From Oleispira sp963933055 (GTDB lineage Bacteria > Pseudomonadota > Gammaproteobacteria > Pseudomonadales > Oceanobacteraceae), in the NCBI GenBank assembly GCA_963933055.1, contig CAWVSY010000033.1, forward strand, positions 1 to 39,820: 39,820 bases of DNA, in the 5' to 3' direction. Of this stretch, positions 1 through 6,945 are shown piece after piece (position 1 is the first letter of the stretch; each line of letters begins with the position of its first letter). Position numbers and translations under genes: made by a program. Below the pieces are notes generated by a model. It was not told the origin of the DNA. It saw only the letters and a program-made list of their open reading frames with translations, and did no database searches.

Positions 1-42
1 AATAATGCTGATGATTCGTGGTTTCAGGCTATTTTTCTACAG

Positions 43-147
43 CCTGAACGCCGCGTTAACCGGAGTAGTAATGGTGGCGGCTGTTTTGCGTGTTTTTGCA
101 AAACAGGTGACAGCATTTCAGAGTCCGTGTTGAACGCTTTGTTATAT
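43..147 (-). other. attC: attC recombination site of integron cassette (about 105 bp)
   Basis: Read on the minus strand, the site opens with ATATAAC (147 to 141) and ends with GTTCAGG (49 to 43). Inside the cores, GCGTT-C-AAC-A-CGGA near one end pairs with TCCG-GTT-AACGC near the other, leaving single unpaired bases on one arm. Such extrahelical bases are the hallmark of folded attC sites recognised by IntI. The stop codon of the preceding cassette gene (148-150) directly abuts the core. The right core differs from GTTRRRY at one or two positions. Known: attC is the 3' part of a mobile cassette. Inferred: another cassette continues left of the window. Confidence 0.8.
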
Positions 148-582
148 TTAAGATTTAATGCCACTGGCTCTGTCTAGCGCTTGTTCCGGTGTAAAAATAC
201 CCGCACCGATAAATAAAAGCATTAACAAGCCTACCGCGACTATTATTGTTACTGTATTTTCTTTAAATCTCATGTGAGCTGACATTGTTGCAATTGTTGT
301 AAATAGCAAGCCAATTAAGAAAACAAAACTATTCATTGCTGTGCTTAATGGCGGCGTATAGAACTTAATAAGCGCAATACTAGCAAGCACCAATAACATA
401 CTAAAGCCCATAGAATACAGTGGATAATCTACAGCCTTTTTAGTATTTCTTTTGGTTTCAGATGGCACTACCTCTGCTGTTAAAAAACTACTATCAAAAT
501 TGTGGTTTTCAGCAAAATTTTGAATTAGTCTGACATCGTCGGCAATCTTGGCTATTTGGTCAATTGGTAGTTTGTTAGTCAT
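148..582 (-). CDS. small membrane protein, second gene of a two-gene integron cassette (unknown function)
   Basis: A 144-residue protein of unknown function. The soluble N-terminal half (about 55 residues) is followed by hydrophobic segments at roughly 60-80, 85-105 and 112-135, so it is probably a three-helix inner-membrane protein. The ATG at 582 is chosen because an AAGGGGGGAAG Shine-Dalgarno sequence lies just upstream; an in-frame ATG at 624 would add 14 residues lying inside the upstream gene. The start overlaps the stop of the 131-residue gene by 8 nt, which implies translational coupling. Its own stop codon touches attC. No family is recognised. A phage-defence or membrane-effector role would be speculation. 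Confidence 0.75.
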   Translation of the reverse strand: MTNKLPIDQIAKIADDVRLIQNFAENHNFDSSFLTAEVVPSETKRNTKKAVDYPLYSMGFSMLLVLASIALIKFYTPPLSTAMNSFVFLIGLLFTTIATMSAHMRFKENTVTIIVAVGLLMLLFIGAGIFTPEQALDRASGIKS

Positions 583-970
583 GTTGCTTCCCCCCTTGAG
601 AGGTAGAAACAACACGTTGAACATCTTCCATTACAGCAGTACCAGACCAATTTACTGGGTCATCTTCGCCTTTTATAACAAGTATTCGGTCTCCCTCTAA
701 ATAGAGATTTGTGCCACCAAACTTAACTCCACCGATATTACCGCTAACCATCCTTTGTGGAATGTCCGAGAGAACCGAGCCAATTGAAGGTCGAACTTTG
801 TCAATTGACTCAGATGAATCTTTTACTCTATTAAAGAGAAATTCAAATACAGCCCCTTCGCCTTCAACAGGATAAATTGTTGTTTTAATATTTACGCCAG
901 GAGCTAAAAACTGCTTAATATTTCGTTTAAATAGCTCGACATATTTTTTTAATCGAGTGGACTTTTGCAT
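575..970 (-). CDS. hypothetical soluble protein, first gene of a two-gene integron cassette
   Basis: A 131-residue protein with no recognised domain. The N-terminus is basic (MQKSTRLKKYVELFKRNIKQ) and the remainder is mixed beta/alpha in character, with a glycine-rich stretch (GNIGGVKFGG) near residue 80. AAAGGAG lies 5 nt before the ATG and only a few bases after the cassette boundary, so the cassette carries its own ribosome-binding site. It overlaps the following membrane-protein gene by 8 nt. The pair is probably made together and may act together, but nothing in the sequence states the function. Confidence 0.75.
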   Translation of the reverse strand: MQKSTRLKKYVELFKRNIKQFLAPGVNIKTTIYPVEGEGAVFEFLFNRVKDSSESIDKVRPSIGSVLSDIPQRMVSGNIGGVKFGGTNLYLEGDRILVIKGEDDPVNWSGTAVMEDVQRVVSTSQGGKQHD

Positions 971-986
971 TAAGACTCCTTTCTAA

Positions 987-1053
987 ATATAACGCCCGCA
1001 GCTCACAGGAGAGCGACTGAAGGGAGCGAATCCTGTGTAGCTGATTGTTATGT
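987..1053 (-). other. attC: attC recombination site between two cassettes (67 bp)
   Basis: On the minus strand the site starts with ACATAAC (1053 to 1047) and ends with GTTATAT (993 to 987). The inner arms CAGCT-A-CACAGGA and TCCTGTG-AGCTG pair perfectly except for one unpaired A, the typical extrahelical base, around a roughly 20-nt loop. Both 7-bp cores are close to the RYYYAAC/GTTRRRY consensus. The stop codon of the NYN cassette gene (1054-1056) directly abuts the core. The site separates the NYN cassette from the two-gene cassette. Confidence 0.88.
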
Positions 1054-1788
1054 TTATTTTTTCTTTCGCACATCTTTAACCAAGTACGAATTACCTGGAC
1101 CCCGTTTTAGTTCAAATAAATCTATGGCCTTAATGAGACTGCTTAGATTTTTATAACCATAGTTTCTGGTATCAAATGAAGTTTTATTTGATATATGCGC
1201 ACCGACAGGCCCTAGAGCAGCCCAGCCACTATCTTCTTCCGTTGCTTCAATAGCTTGACGAAGTAAATGTATTAACTTTGTGTCCGATTTTATATTTTTG
1301 ATTTCTGATTGAGCTGTATCATTGTTAGTAGGCTTTTGATCTAAAAACAAGAACTTAGAACATGCGTTTACGAAAGGTGTTGGTGTTTTTCGCTCTCCAA
1401 ACCCTAGTACTACCTTGCCTTCTGCTAAGGCACGGGTGACCATCGGCGTGAAGTCGCAATCAGATGACACAAAACACATTACATCTATATCCTTTGTATA
1501 CATTACATCCATCGCGTCAATAACAAGTGCTATATCTGATGCGTTTTTTCCTTTCGACAGGTCGTATTGCTGTATTGGTTGAATAGCATATTCATGTAAA
1601 AGGTCTTCCCATGCCTTTATGGAAGGTTTTTTCCAATTGCCATATGCTTTTCTTATTGTTACTACACCGTATTTTGCAACTTCACTAAGAACGTCTTCGA
1701 ATTTGTTCGCTGGTGCATTGTCAGCATCAATGAATAGTGCAATTTTTTGTTTTGAATCATCCATTATTTTCATCTTATTCAAAAACAT
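1054..1788 (-). CDS. NYN (LabA/DUF88, PIN-like) domain protein with C-terminal LOTUS/OST-HTH domain, integron cassette
   Basis: A 244-residue protein. Residues about 15-150 form an NYN/PIN-like nuclease fold: ALFIDADNAP (Asp21, Asp23), KGKNASDIALVIDAMD (Asp85, Asp91) and VSSDCDFTP (Asp110, Asp112) supply the acidic residues expected at the metal site. Residues about 170-240 match a LOTUS/OST-HTH RNA-binding-type domain (GWAALGPVGAHIS through NYGYKNLSSLIKAI to a short strand at the end). Known: NYN-LOTUS proteins are presumed RNA-processing or RNA-degrading enzymes. The first ATG sits inside the GTTATGT cassette-junction core; Met6 or Met9 are alternative starts, and no strong Shine-Dalgarno supports any of them. 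It is the first cassette of the array. The nuclease activity is inferred from the family. Confidence 0.85.
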   Translation of the reverse strand: MFLNKMKIMDDSKQKIALFIDADNAPANKFEDVLSEVAKYGVVTIRKAYGNWKKPSIKAWEDLLHEYAIQPIQQYDLSKGKNASDIALVIDAMDVMYTKDIDVMCFVSSDCDFTPMVTRALAEGKVVLGFGERKTPTPFVNACSKFLFLDQKPTNNDTAQSEIKNIKSDTKLIHLLRQAIEATEEDSGWAALGPVGAHISNKTSFDTRNYGYKNLSSLIKAIDLFELKRGPGNSYLVKDVRKKK

Positions 1789-1791
1789 AAC
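1785..1791 (-). other. attI: cassette/attI junction core (GTTATGT)
   Basis: Minus-strand GTTATGT at the 5' edge of the first cassette is identical to the core at 1047-1053. No attC-like folded structure with extrahelical bases is evident to its right, so the flank (about 1792-1860) is best read as the old attI side of the integron. This is supported by the LexA box and integrase relic further right, which lie exactly where Pint and intI are found in canonical integrons. Confidence 0.55.
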
Positions 1792-1947
1792 ATTTTAATC
1801 ATAGGCATGCGCATTTGCACGGAAGTAAGATTTCACAAAGAAAGCTTCTTTCGTACAGCAACTATTTGATTTTATTCGATAATTTACGACATCCATTTCC
1901 AAGCTCCATTTTTCTTTCCAGAAATACGCGCATGCGCATTTACCTAA

Positions 1948-1966
1948 ATAACGAGGGTCTCGTTAT
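1948..1966. repeat. perfect inverted repeat (8-bp arms, 3-nt loop)
   Basis: ATAACGAG, GGT, CTCGTTAT. There is no T-run after it on either strand, so it is not an obvious terminator. It could be an operator or a residue of a recombination structure in the old attI region. GTTATGT, identical to the cassette core 7-mer, runs out of its right arm. Confidence 0.5.
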
Positions 1967-2092
1967 GTCAGGCTCTGCTTTCATAATTTACTGATTTTGC
2001 ACGAGTTTTTTTCATACTACCAGTGTAAATAGGCATGATTACAAATTCTTTCGTGCAAACGCGCACGGATTGTCCTCCCCCTCAAACATAAA

Positions 2093-2108
2093 CTGTATAT
2101 TCATACAG
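2093..2108. promoter_or_regulatory. LexA (SOS) box
   Basis: CTGT-N8-ACAG with an AT-rich spacer, extended to the 18-bp ACTGTATATTCATACAGT. This is a full match to the gammaproteobacterial LexA operator. In SOS-regulated integrons the LexA box overlaps the intI promoter. Here it stands about 50 bp upstream of the IntI C-terminal remnant and points at no intact gene. Confidence 0.8.
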
Positions 2109-2127
2109 TCTTTTAAAATGCAGTTAG

Positions 2128-2250
2128 AACAGATACTCTGAATATCTATGGAGACTTGACGTATCCACAACGCAAATTTATACCCACGTTTTAGGCCAGC
2201 ACTTTGCAGGTACGAATAGTCCGTTTGATAGCTTAGCTTTATCCTTAATG
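2128..2250 (+). pseudogene. intI: integron integrase (intI) relic: C-terminal remnant only
   Basis: A plus-strand frame, open from 2128, reads through DVSTT and then QIYTHVLGQHFAGTNSP followed by FDSL. This is the signature C-terminus of integron integrases (tyrosine recombinases), with the catalytic tyrosine in IYTHV. Just before it, EYLWRLDV looks like a decayed E-L-L-G-H-x-D-V motif. A full IntI has about 320 residues; here about 35-40 remain. A LexA box lies only about 50 bp upstream, so an internal deletion of roughly 900 bp or more is inferred. The frame runs on without its own stop into the 3' end of murB. Orientation is divergent from the cassettes, as in canonical integrons. It cannot encode a functional enzyme. 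Confidence 0.85.
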
Positions 2251-2269
2251 AGGAAGATAGCTGTGCTAC

Positions 2270-3358
2270 CTAATAAAAAGGCTGAGGCTCTGGATGTAGT
2301 TGAATTCCAAATTTTTTCATAACATCAGCTTGAACGGCTTGCTGAATGTTTAATAAATCTTGCTGACTCGCACCAGGCTTTAGTGTTAATACCAACGCTT
2401 GCTGGTCATGCATTTTTGCCAACCCTAACGACTTACCTTTCCAGCCACATTGATCAATTAACCAACCTGCTGCAACTTTAACAGCATCATCGACACCGCC
2501 CTCAATACTGCCGTGAACCGAATAGACGGGTATATTTGGAAACTGTTTCAATAATTCATCCGCTTGGGATTTTGAAATAATGGGATTAGTGAAAAATGAA
2601 CCTGCATTGGGAATTTTTTCCGGATCGGGTAATTTACTATTACGAACTTCAATAACCCAATCGGCAATCTGTTGTGCTGATAACGATTGGGCATCAACAT
2701 TAGCGTCAGTGCAGAACTGCTCGGCCATTTGTTTCAATGGCACATAAGACGTTCGCGGTTTAAATATTTTTGATAATTTAAAAATCACTTGTGTGATTAA
2801 AAAATCATTTTTAAATTGAGTTTTAAAAATAGAATTTCGATAAGAAAAATCGCATTGTTCAGCAGAAAAAGACATCCACTGCCCTGTCGACAACTGAAGC
2901 CCACGAACTTCTTTAATTGTTTGGCCAACTTCAACACCATAAGCTCCGATATTTTGTATCGGAGAAGCACCTACGGTGCCTGGTATTAACGCAAGATTTT
3001 CTAAACCATACGCCCCCAGCTCAATCGATTTTAAAACCCATTCGTGCCAATTCAATCCAGCATCAACCGCATAAGTAACCGAACAATCATCTTCTGATAA
3101 TTTTTGAATAGCGCACATGGCACTTTGAACCACTAACCCGGTCACTTTAGGCTGCACAATCATATTACTGCCACCGCCCAAAACTTTAATACTTAATTGT
3201 CTTTTCTTAGCATAAGCCAATAAAGTTAATAATTCTGAGATGGATTTGAAACGGCAGAAAAACTGGGCACAACTCGATAGTGAAAGAGTATTAAGTTTTG
3301 ATAGATCAAAATCAGCGACTGGAGTAACTGATGGCTGAATACTTAATTTAGACGGCAT
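2270..3358 (-). CDS. murB: UDP-N-acetylenolpyruvoylglucosamine reductase MurB
   Basis: FAD-dependent cytoplasmic enzyme that reduces UDP-GlcNAc-enolpyruvate to UDP-MurNAc in peptidoglycan precursor synthesis. It has 362 residues, slightly longer than the E. coli enzyme (about 340). FAD-binding motifs are GGGSNMIV (61-68) and IPGTVGASPIQNIGAYG (125-141); the type I YRNS motif is at 173-176; the proton-donor serine lies in NAGSFF (Ser254); the C-terminus HPEPQPF carries the conserved glutamate region. It is the last gene of the exbB-exbD-msbA-lpxK-ycaR-ptp-murB run, 13 nt after ptp. The integrase relic converges on its 3' end. Confidence 0.97.
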   Translation of the reverse strand: MPSKLSIQPSVTPVADFDLSKLNTLSLSSCAQFFCRFKSISELLTLLAYAKKRQLSIKVLGGGSNMIVQPKVTGLVVQSAMCAIQKLSEDDCSVTYAVDAGLNWHEWVLKSIELGAYGLENLALIPGTVGASPIQNIGAYGVEVGQTIKEVRGLQLSTGQWMSFSAEQCDFSYRNSIFKTQFKNDFLITQVIFKLSKIFKPRTSYVPLKQMAEQFCTDANVDAQSLSAQQIADWVIEVRNSKLPDPEKIPNAGSFFTNPIISKSQADELLKQFPNIPVYSVHGSIEGGVDDAVKVAAGWLIDQCGWKGKSLGLAKMHDQQALVLTLKPGASQQDLLNIQQAVQADVMKKFGIQLHPEPQPFY

Positions 3359-3371
3359 TATTTAGGCTGCA

Positions 3372-3860
3372 TTATAGTTTTGATTTAATATCTAAAATCA
3401 ATTGATCACACGCTTCTTCAATCATATCTAAAACGGCTTCAAAACCTTTATCACCACCATAATATGGATCAGGCACTTCTGTTAAACCATTAGCTTTTAA
3501 AACAGGTGTTGAATAAGCCTCAAGAAATAATTCTGGCATTGTTTTAGCATTATTTAAAGGAGCGATTTTTTGTAAATTTTCGAGATTTTCATTATCCATT
3601 GCGAGCACATAATCAAATTCCAGAAAATCTTCGGAAATTGCTTGTCGTGCACGCAAGTGAGATAAATCATAATCACGTTTTCTAGCGGCTTCTTGAGATC
3701 GTATATCAGGCTGTTTGCCAATATGCCAAGCGGCCGTGCCCGCACTATCGACTTCAACAATATCCGATAACCCTACCATCGCCAGCTTGCGCTCTAATAC
3801 TCCATGGGCGGTTGGCGAACGGCAGATATTTCCCAAACAAACAAATAGAACTTTAATCAT
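3372..3860 (-). CDS. low-molecular-weight protein-tyrosine phosphatase
   Basis: A 162-residue cytoplasmic phosphatase. The P-loop CLGNICRSP has the nucleophile Cys8 and Arg14 (C-X5-R), and the general acid is Asp131 in DPYYGG. The NICRSP form and adjacent DPYY resemble the eukaryotic-like LMW-PTP class, not the Wzb exopolysaccharide class. The ATG overlaps the ycaR stop in TAATG, so translation is coupled. The same gene precedes murB in Pseudomonas. The physiological substrate cannot be told from sequence. Confidence 0.94.
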   Translation of the reverse strand: MIKVLFVCLGNICRSPTAHGVLERKLAMVGLSDIVEVDSAGTAAWHIGKQPDIRSQEAARKRDYDLSHLRARQAISEDFLEFDYVLAMDNENLENLQKIAPLNNAKTMPELFLEAYSTPVLKANGLTEVPDPYYGGDKGFEAVLDMIEEACDQLILDIKSKL

Positions 3861-4054
3861 TAGCTTTGTGCTTTTTCTAACTTTTCTTCTTCGCTCATTT
3901 TGCGCGCTTCTTGTTCAAGCATAACGGGGACACCATCGCGTACTGGAAACGCTAAACCATCAAACGTGCATTGTAGTTCTTGCGCTTCGTTATCAAACTT
4001 TAATTTACCCTTACAGTTTGGGCAAACCAACATAGCGGCTAATTGCTTATCCAT
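3860..4054 (-). CDS. ycaR: Trm112/YcaR family zinc-ribbon-like protein
   Basis: A 64-residue protein with Cys11, Cys14 and Cys29 (CPNCKGKL and LQC) and the family tail FPVRDGVPVML. The ATG at 4054 is preferred over the one at 4093 because GAGG lies 8 nt upstream and the length then matches the family (about 60). The usual fourth metal-ligand position is not a cysteine, as in many bacterial members. It lies between lpxK and ptp; in E. coli and Pseudomonas kdsB follows ycaR, but here the stop overlaps the ptp start by one base. Its molecular role is poorly defined. Confidence 0.92.
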   Translation of the reverse strand: MDKQLAAMLVCPNCKGKLKFDNEAQELQCTFDGLAFPVRDGVPVMLEQEARKMSEEEKLEKAQS

Positions 4055-4103
4055 TTTAAAATCCTCATTTATTATTAACGCTTCTTTATTCAAGCTTTCG
4101 CTA

Positions 4104-5141
4104 TTAACGATTATTTTGAACCAAAGCCGTTAAGTCTTTCATTAATTTTTGCTCTAAGCCAATACTTAAACTGGCATTCACTTCGAGATACCACATGCTA
4201 TCACTAGCAAATTCTGCGCACTTAACCCAATCTTTTTCTGTCATGACTATGTGCTTTGAATAGTCATCGGCAACGTTTAAGTCTGCCGCCATAAAAGCGT
4301 GGTGATCGGCAAATACGTGCGGCTTAAATTCTACCGATAAAGAATTTAATGTTGTAAAAAATCGCTGGGGATTACCGATACCAACAACAGCGTGTAATTT
4401 TTTTCCTGAGAAAAAATCCAATGGCTGTCGCTCTCTAGTCTTTGCATTGACCCAAGCCGATGGCACTATTCCCATGCCATATTCTTCATACTCAATATTA
4501 TTCAACGATTCGCTTTTATCTAAACGTTCAGCGCCGTTTAAAATAACTGTGTCCACAGTTTTTAAACGCCAATCACCTTCCCGTAAAGGTCCCGCCGGTA
4601 ATAACCAGTTATTTCCTAATTTTCGCTTTGCATCTAAAACAACAATTTCATAATCGCGCGCCATTTTATAGTGCTGCAAACCGTCATCAGACAGAATTAA
4701 GTCAACATCCTGTTTTGATAATAATTTAATCGCTTCATTGCGGTCAGGGCCAATGACTATTGGGCAATCTAAACGATCACGCAATAACTTGGGTTCGTCA
4801 CCCACAATACTTGCGGATTCACCTTTCTCTAAAGCATATGGATAATGCGGTGCATTACTTCCATAACCACGACTAATGATACCCACCTTGATCGATTGTG
4901 CATTTAGTAGTTCAACCAAACGACAGGTTAAAGGTGTTTTACCCGTGCCGCCGACATTGATATTGCCGATAATAACCACTGGAATTTGATTATTCTTACT
5001 GACTTTAGCAATATCTGTCAGCCATATCCGACGAGCATGACTCATCAAAAAGAAAATGGCACTTAATGGCAGCAACCAAATGTTCCACCACTTATTCTGA
5101 TACCAACTTTTCTCAATGCGAGCACTTAATCGTTCAAGCAT
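4104..5141 (-). CDS. lpxK: tetraacyldisaccharide 4'-kinase LpxK
   Basis: Inner-membrane kinase that phosphorylates the 4' position of the lipid A disaccharide to give lipid IVA. It has 345 residues: an N-terminal membrane anchor (about 19-33, WNIWLLPLSAIFFLM), the P-loop GNINVGGTGKTP (59-70), and the conserved ISRGYG and DDGLQH motifs of the family. It follows msbA by 18 nt, the common msbA-lpxK pairing that couples lipid A completion to export. The window as a whole gives LPS synthesis and export plus lipoprotein sorting in one neighbourhood. Confidence 0.97.
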   Translation of the reverse strand: MLERLSARIEKSWYQNKWWNIWLLPLSAIFFLMSHARRIWLTDIAKVSKNNQIPVVIIGNINVGGTGKTPLTCRLVELLNAQSIKVGIISRGYGSNAPHYPYALEKGESASIVGDEPKLLRDRLDCPIVIGPDRNEAIKLLSKQDVDLILSDDGLQHYKMARDYEIVVLDAKRKLGNNWLLPAGPLREGDWRLKTVDTVILNGAERLDKSESLNNIEYEEYGMGIVPSAWVNAKTRERQPLDFFSGKKLHAVVGIGNPQRFFTTLNSLSVEFKPHVFADHHAFMAADLNVADDYSKHIVMTEKDWVKCAEFASDSMWYLEVNASLSIGLEQKLMKDLTALVQNNR

Positions 5142-5159
5142 GATGATTAAGCTTCAACA

Positions 5160-6908
5160 TCAAACTTCATCTTCATGAAACTGAAGATCGTGTAAATTTG
5201 CATAAGCACCTTTAGCGGCAAGCAGCTCATTATGCGAACCCCGCTCAATAATTTCTCCCTTTTCCATCACCCAAATCTGATCAGCATTTTCAATCGTGCT
5301 TAAGCGATGAGCTATCACAAAGGTCGTACGCCCTTTCATAACTTCCTGCATGGCACTTTGAATATGGCGTTCAGATTCAGTATCAAGAGCCGACGTTGCT
5401 TCATCTAAAATTAGAACCGGAGAGTTTTTCAAAATAGCACGTGCAATGGCAATACGCTGGCGCTGGCCGCCGGATAATAAAACGCCGTTATCACCTACAA
5501 TGGTATCGTAGCCGTCACTCATCTGAACAATAAATTCATCGGCATGTGCCGCTTTCGCGGCGGCAATAACTTCTTCTCGCGGCTTATCTTTCAATTCACC
5601 GTAGGCAATATTTTCTAATACTGTACTATTAAATAGCATTACCTGCTGACTAACGATAGAGACATTACGGCGCAAACTGGTCAGTGTTAGGTCTTCAATC
5701 TTATGCCCATCGAGTAAAATATTACCCTGCTGAGCTTGGTAAAAACGCGGTAGCAAACTCATTAAGGTGGTCTTGCCGCTTCCTGATCGCCCCACTAACG
5801 CATAGGTTTTTCCAGCCTCGGCTTTTGCATTCAGCGATTTTAACACCCAGTCTTCAGAGGTTGGATATTTAAAGCTCAAACCTCTTACTTCAACGTCGCC
5901 TCGAGCGCGTTCAAGCTCAATAACGCCATCATCTTGCTCGCCCTTACTATCTAAGACAGTAAAGATCGATTCTGCGCCAACAAGACCTTTTTGAATAATG
6001 GAGTTGATATCGGTTAATGAACGTAAAGGTTTTGCGATGAGTGATGCCGCTGTAATAAAGGTCATAAACTCACCAGCACTCATGGTGCCGTTTAGAACAC
6101 GCTCAAACATCATGTAAACCATAACCCCTAGACCCAACGCAATAATCTGTTGGTTTAGTGGTACGTTAATCGCGTTTGTTAAGGCAAACTTTAGCGCCTG
6201 TTTACGATTTTCTTGACTGGCTTTTTCAAAACGCGCGGTTTCAAATTCTTGCCCACCAAAGGTTCTGACTTCACGATACGCGGTAATCGTTTCATTGGTT
6301 ACTTGCGTAACATTACCGACCGATTTTTGAATGCGCTTGCTGTATTTACGGAAAAACTTACTGGCGAAAGAAACAAGTACACCAATAATGGGCGCAAGCG
6401 CTAAGAAAATAAGGGTCAGTGTCCAATCAAGGTAAATTAGATAACCCATTAAAAAAACAACCGTCAGGCCGTCTTGTACCATGGTGGTCAAAGCTTTTGT
6501 CGCAGCCCCTGTTACTTGATCAACATCAAAAATAACGCGAGAAATCAAACGCCCAGTTGATTCACCATCATAATAATTACTGGGCAAAAGAAGCATATGA
6601 TTAAACAGTACCGTCCTCAAACTGTGCACCACACCACGGCCTACGCGGGCAATGAAGTATTTGCCCAAGAAGGTTCCTAATCCCCGATAAGCAAAAATAA
6701 CGACCAATGTCATAATTACAAAACGGGCATCTTCTGGCTTAGGATTTGCCAATACCTCAGTGATTTGTCCCATCATCCAAGATAACGCTGGCGCTGCTGA
6801 AGCGAATAATACAAAACCAAGTATTGCGATAAGAAAAGAGCCGATGAAAGGCTTAACATAAGTCAGTAAGCGGCCATAAAGTTGGCTTACTGATACCGTG
6901 TTTGACAT
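5160..6908 (-). CDS. msbA: lipid A export permease/ATP-binding protein MsbA
   Basis: Homodimeric ABC exporter that flips core-lipid A across the inner membrane. Its 582 residues match E. coli MsbA (582). An N-terminal six-helix transmembrane domain (about 20-310) is fused to a nucleotide-binding domain with Walker A GRSGSGKT (373-380), signature LSGGQRQR (about 482) and Walker B VLILDEATSALD (about 500). It sits 37 nt after exbD and 18 nt before lpxK in the same run. Confidence 0.96.
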   Translation of the reverse strand: MSNTVSVSQLYGRLLTYVKPFIGSFLIAILGFVLFASAAPALSWMMGQITEVLANPKPEDARFVIMTLVVIFAYRGLGTFLGKYFIARVGRGVVHSLRTVLFNHMLLLPSNYYDGESTGRLISRVIFDVDQVTGAATKALTTMVQDGLTVVFLMGYLIYLDWTLTLIFLALAPIIGVLVSFASKFFRKYSKRIQKSVGNVTQVTNETITAYREVRTFGGQEFETARFEKASQENRKQALKFALTNAINVPLNQQIIALGLGVMVYMMFERVLNGTMSAGEFMTFITAASLIAKPLRSLTDINSIIQKGLVGAESIFTVLDSKGEQDDGVIELERARGDVEVRGLSFKYPTSEDWVLKSLNAKAEAGKTYALVGRSGSGKTTLMSLLPRFYQAQQGNILLDGHKIEDLTLTSLRRNVSIVSQQVMLFNSTVLENIAYGELKDKPREEVIAAAKAAHADEFIVQMSDGYDTIVGDNGVLLSGGQRQRIAIARAILKNSPVLILDEATSALDTESERHIQSAMQEVMKGRTTFVIAHRLSTIENADQIWVMEKGEIIERGSHNELLAAKGAYANLHDLQFHEDEV

Positions 6909-6945
6909 GCTAACGTTCCGCTAAAAAATTCGTTTACCAGCGCTG

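Larger units (their letters stand above)
1789..2269. other. 481-bp stretch without an intact gene: relic integron platform (attI, Pint, intI remnant)
   Basis: No intact ORF lies here. It holds, left to right: the junction core at 1785-1791; a 12-bp direct repeat GCATGCGCATTT at 1805-1816 and 1930-1941; a perfect hairpin ATAACGAG-GGT-CTCGTTAT at 1948-1966; a LexA box at 2093-2108; and an integrase C-terminal remnant at about 2128-2250. The layout is that of an integron head whose integrase coding region is almost entirely lost. No clear cassette promoter (Pc) was identified. Confidence 0.7.

Noticed and set aside
8..130. Short plus-strand ORF across the first attC site
   Set aside because: It reads through the folded arms of attC and has no ribosome-binding site; such peptides are common artefacts of attC sequences.
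3715..3924. Plus-strand ORFs antisense to the ptp/ycaR genes, and similar antisense ORFs throughout
   Set aside because: They lie wholly within well-supported genes on the other strand, with no recognisable domain or ribosome-binding site.
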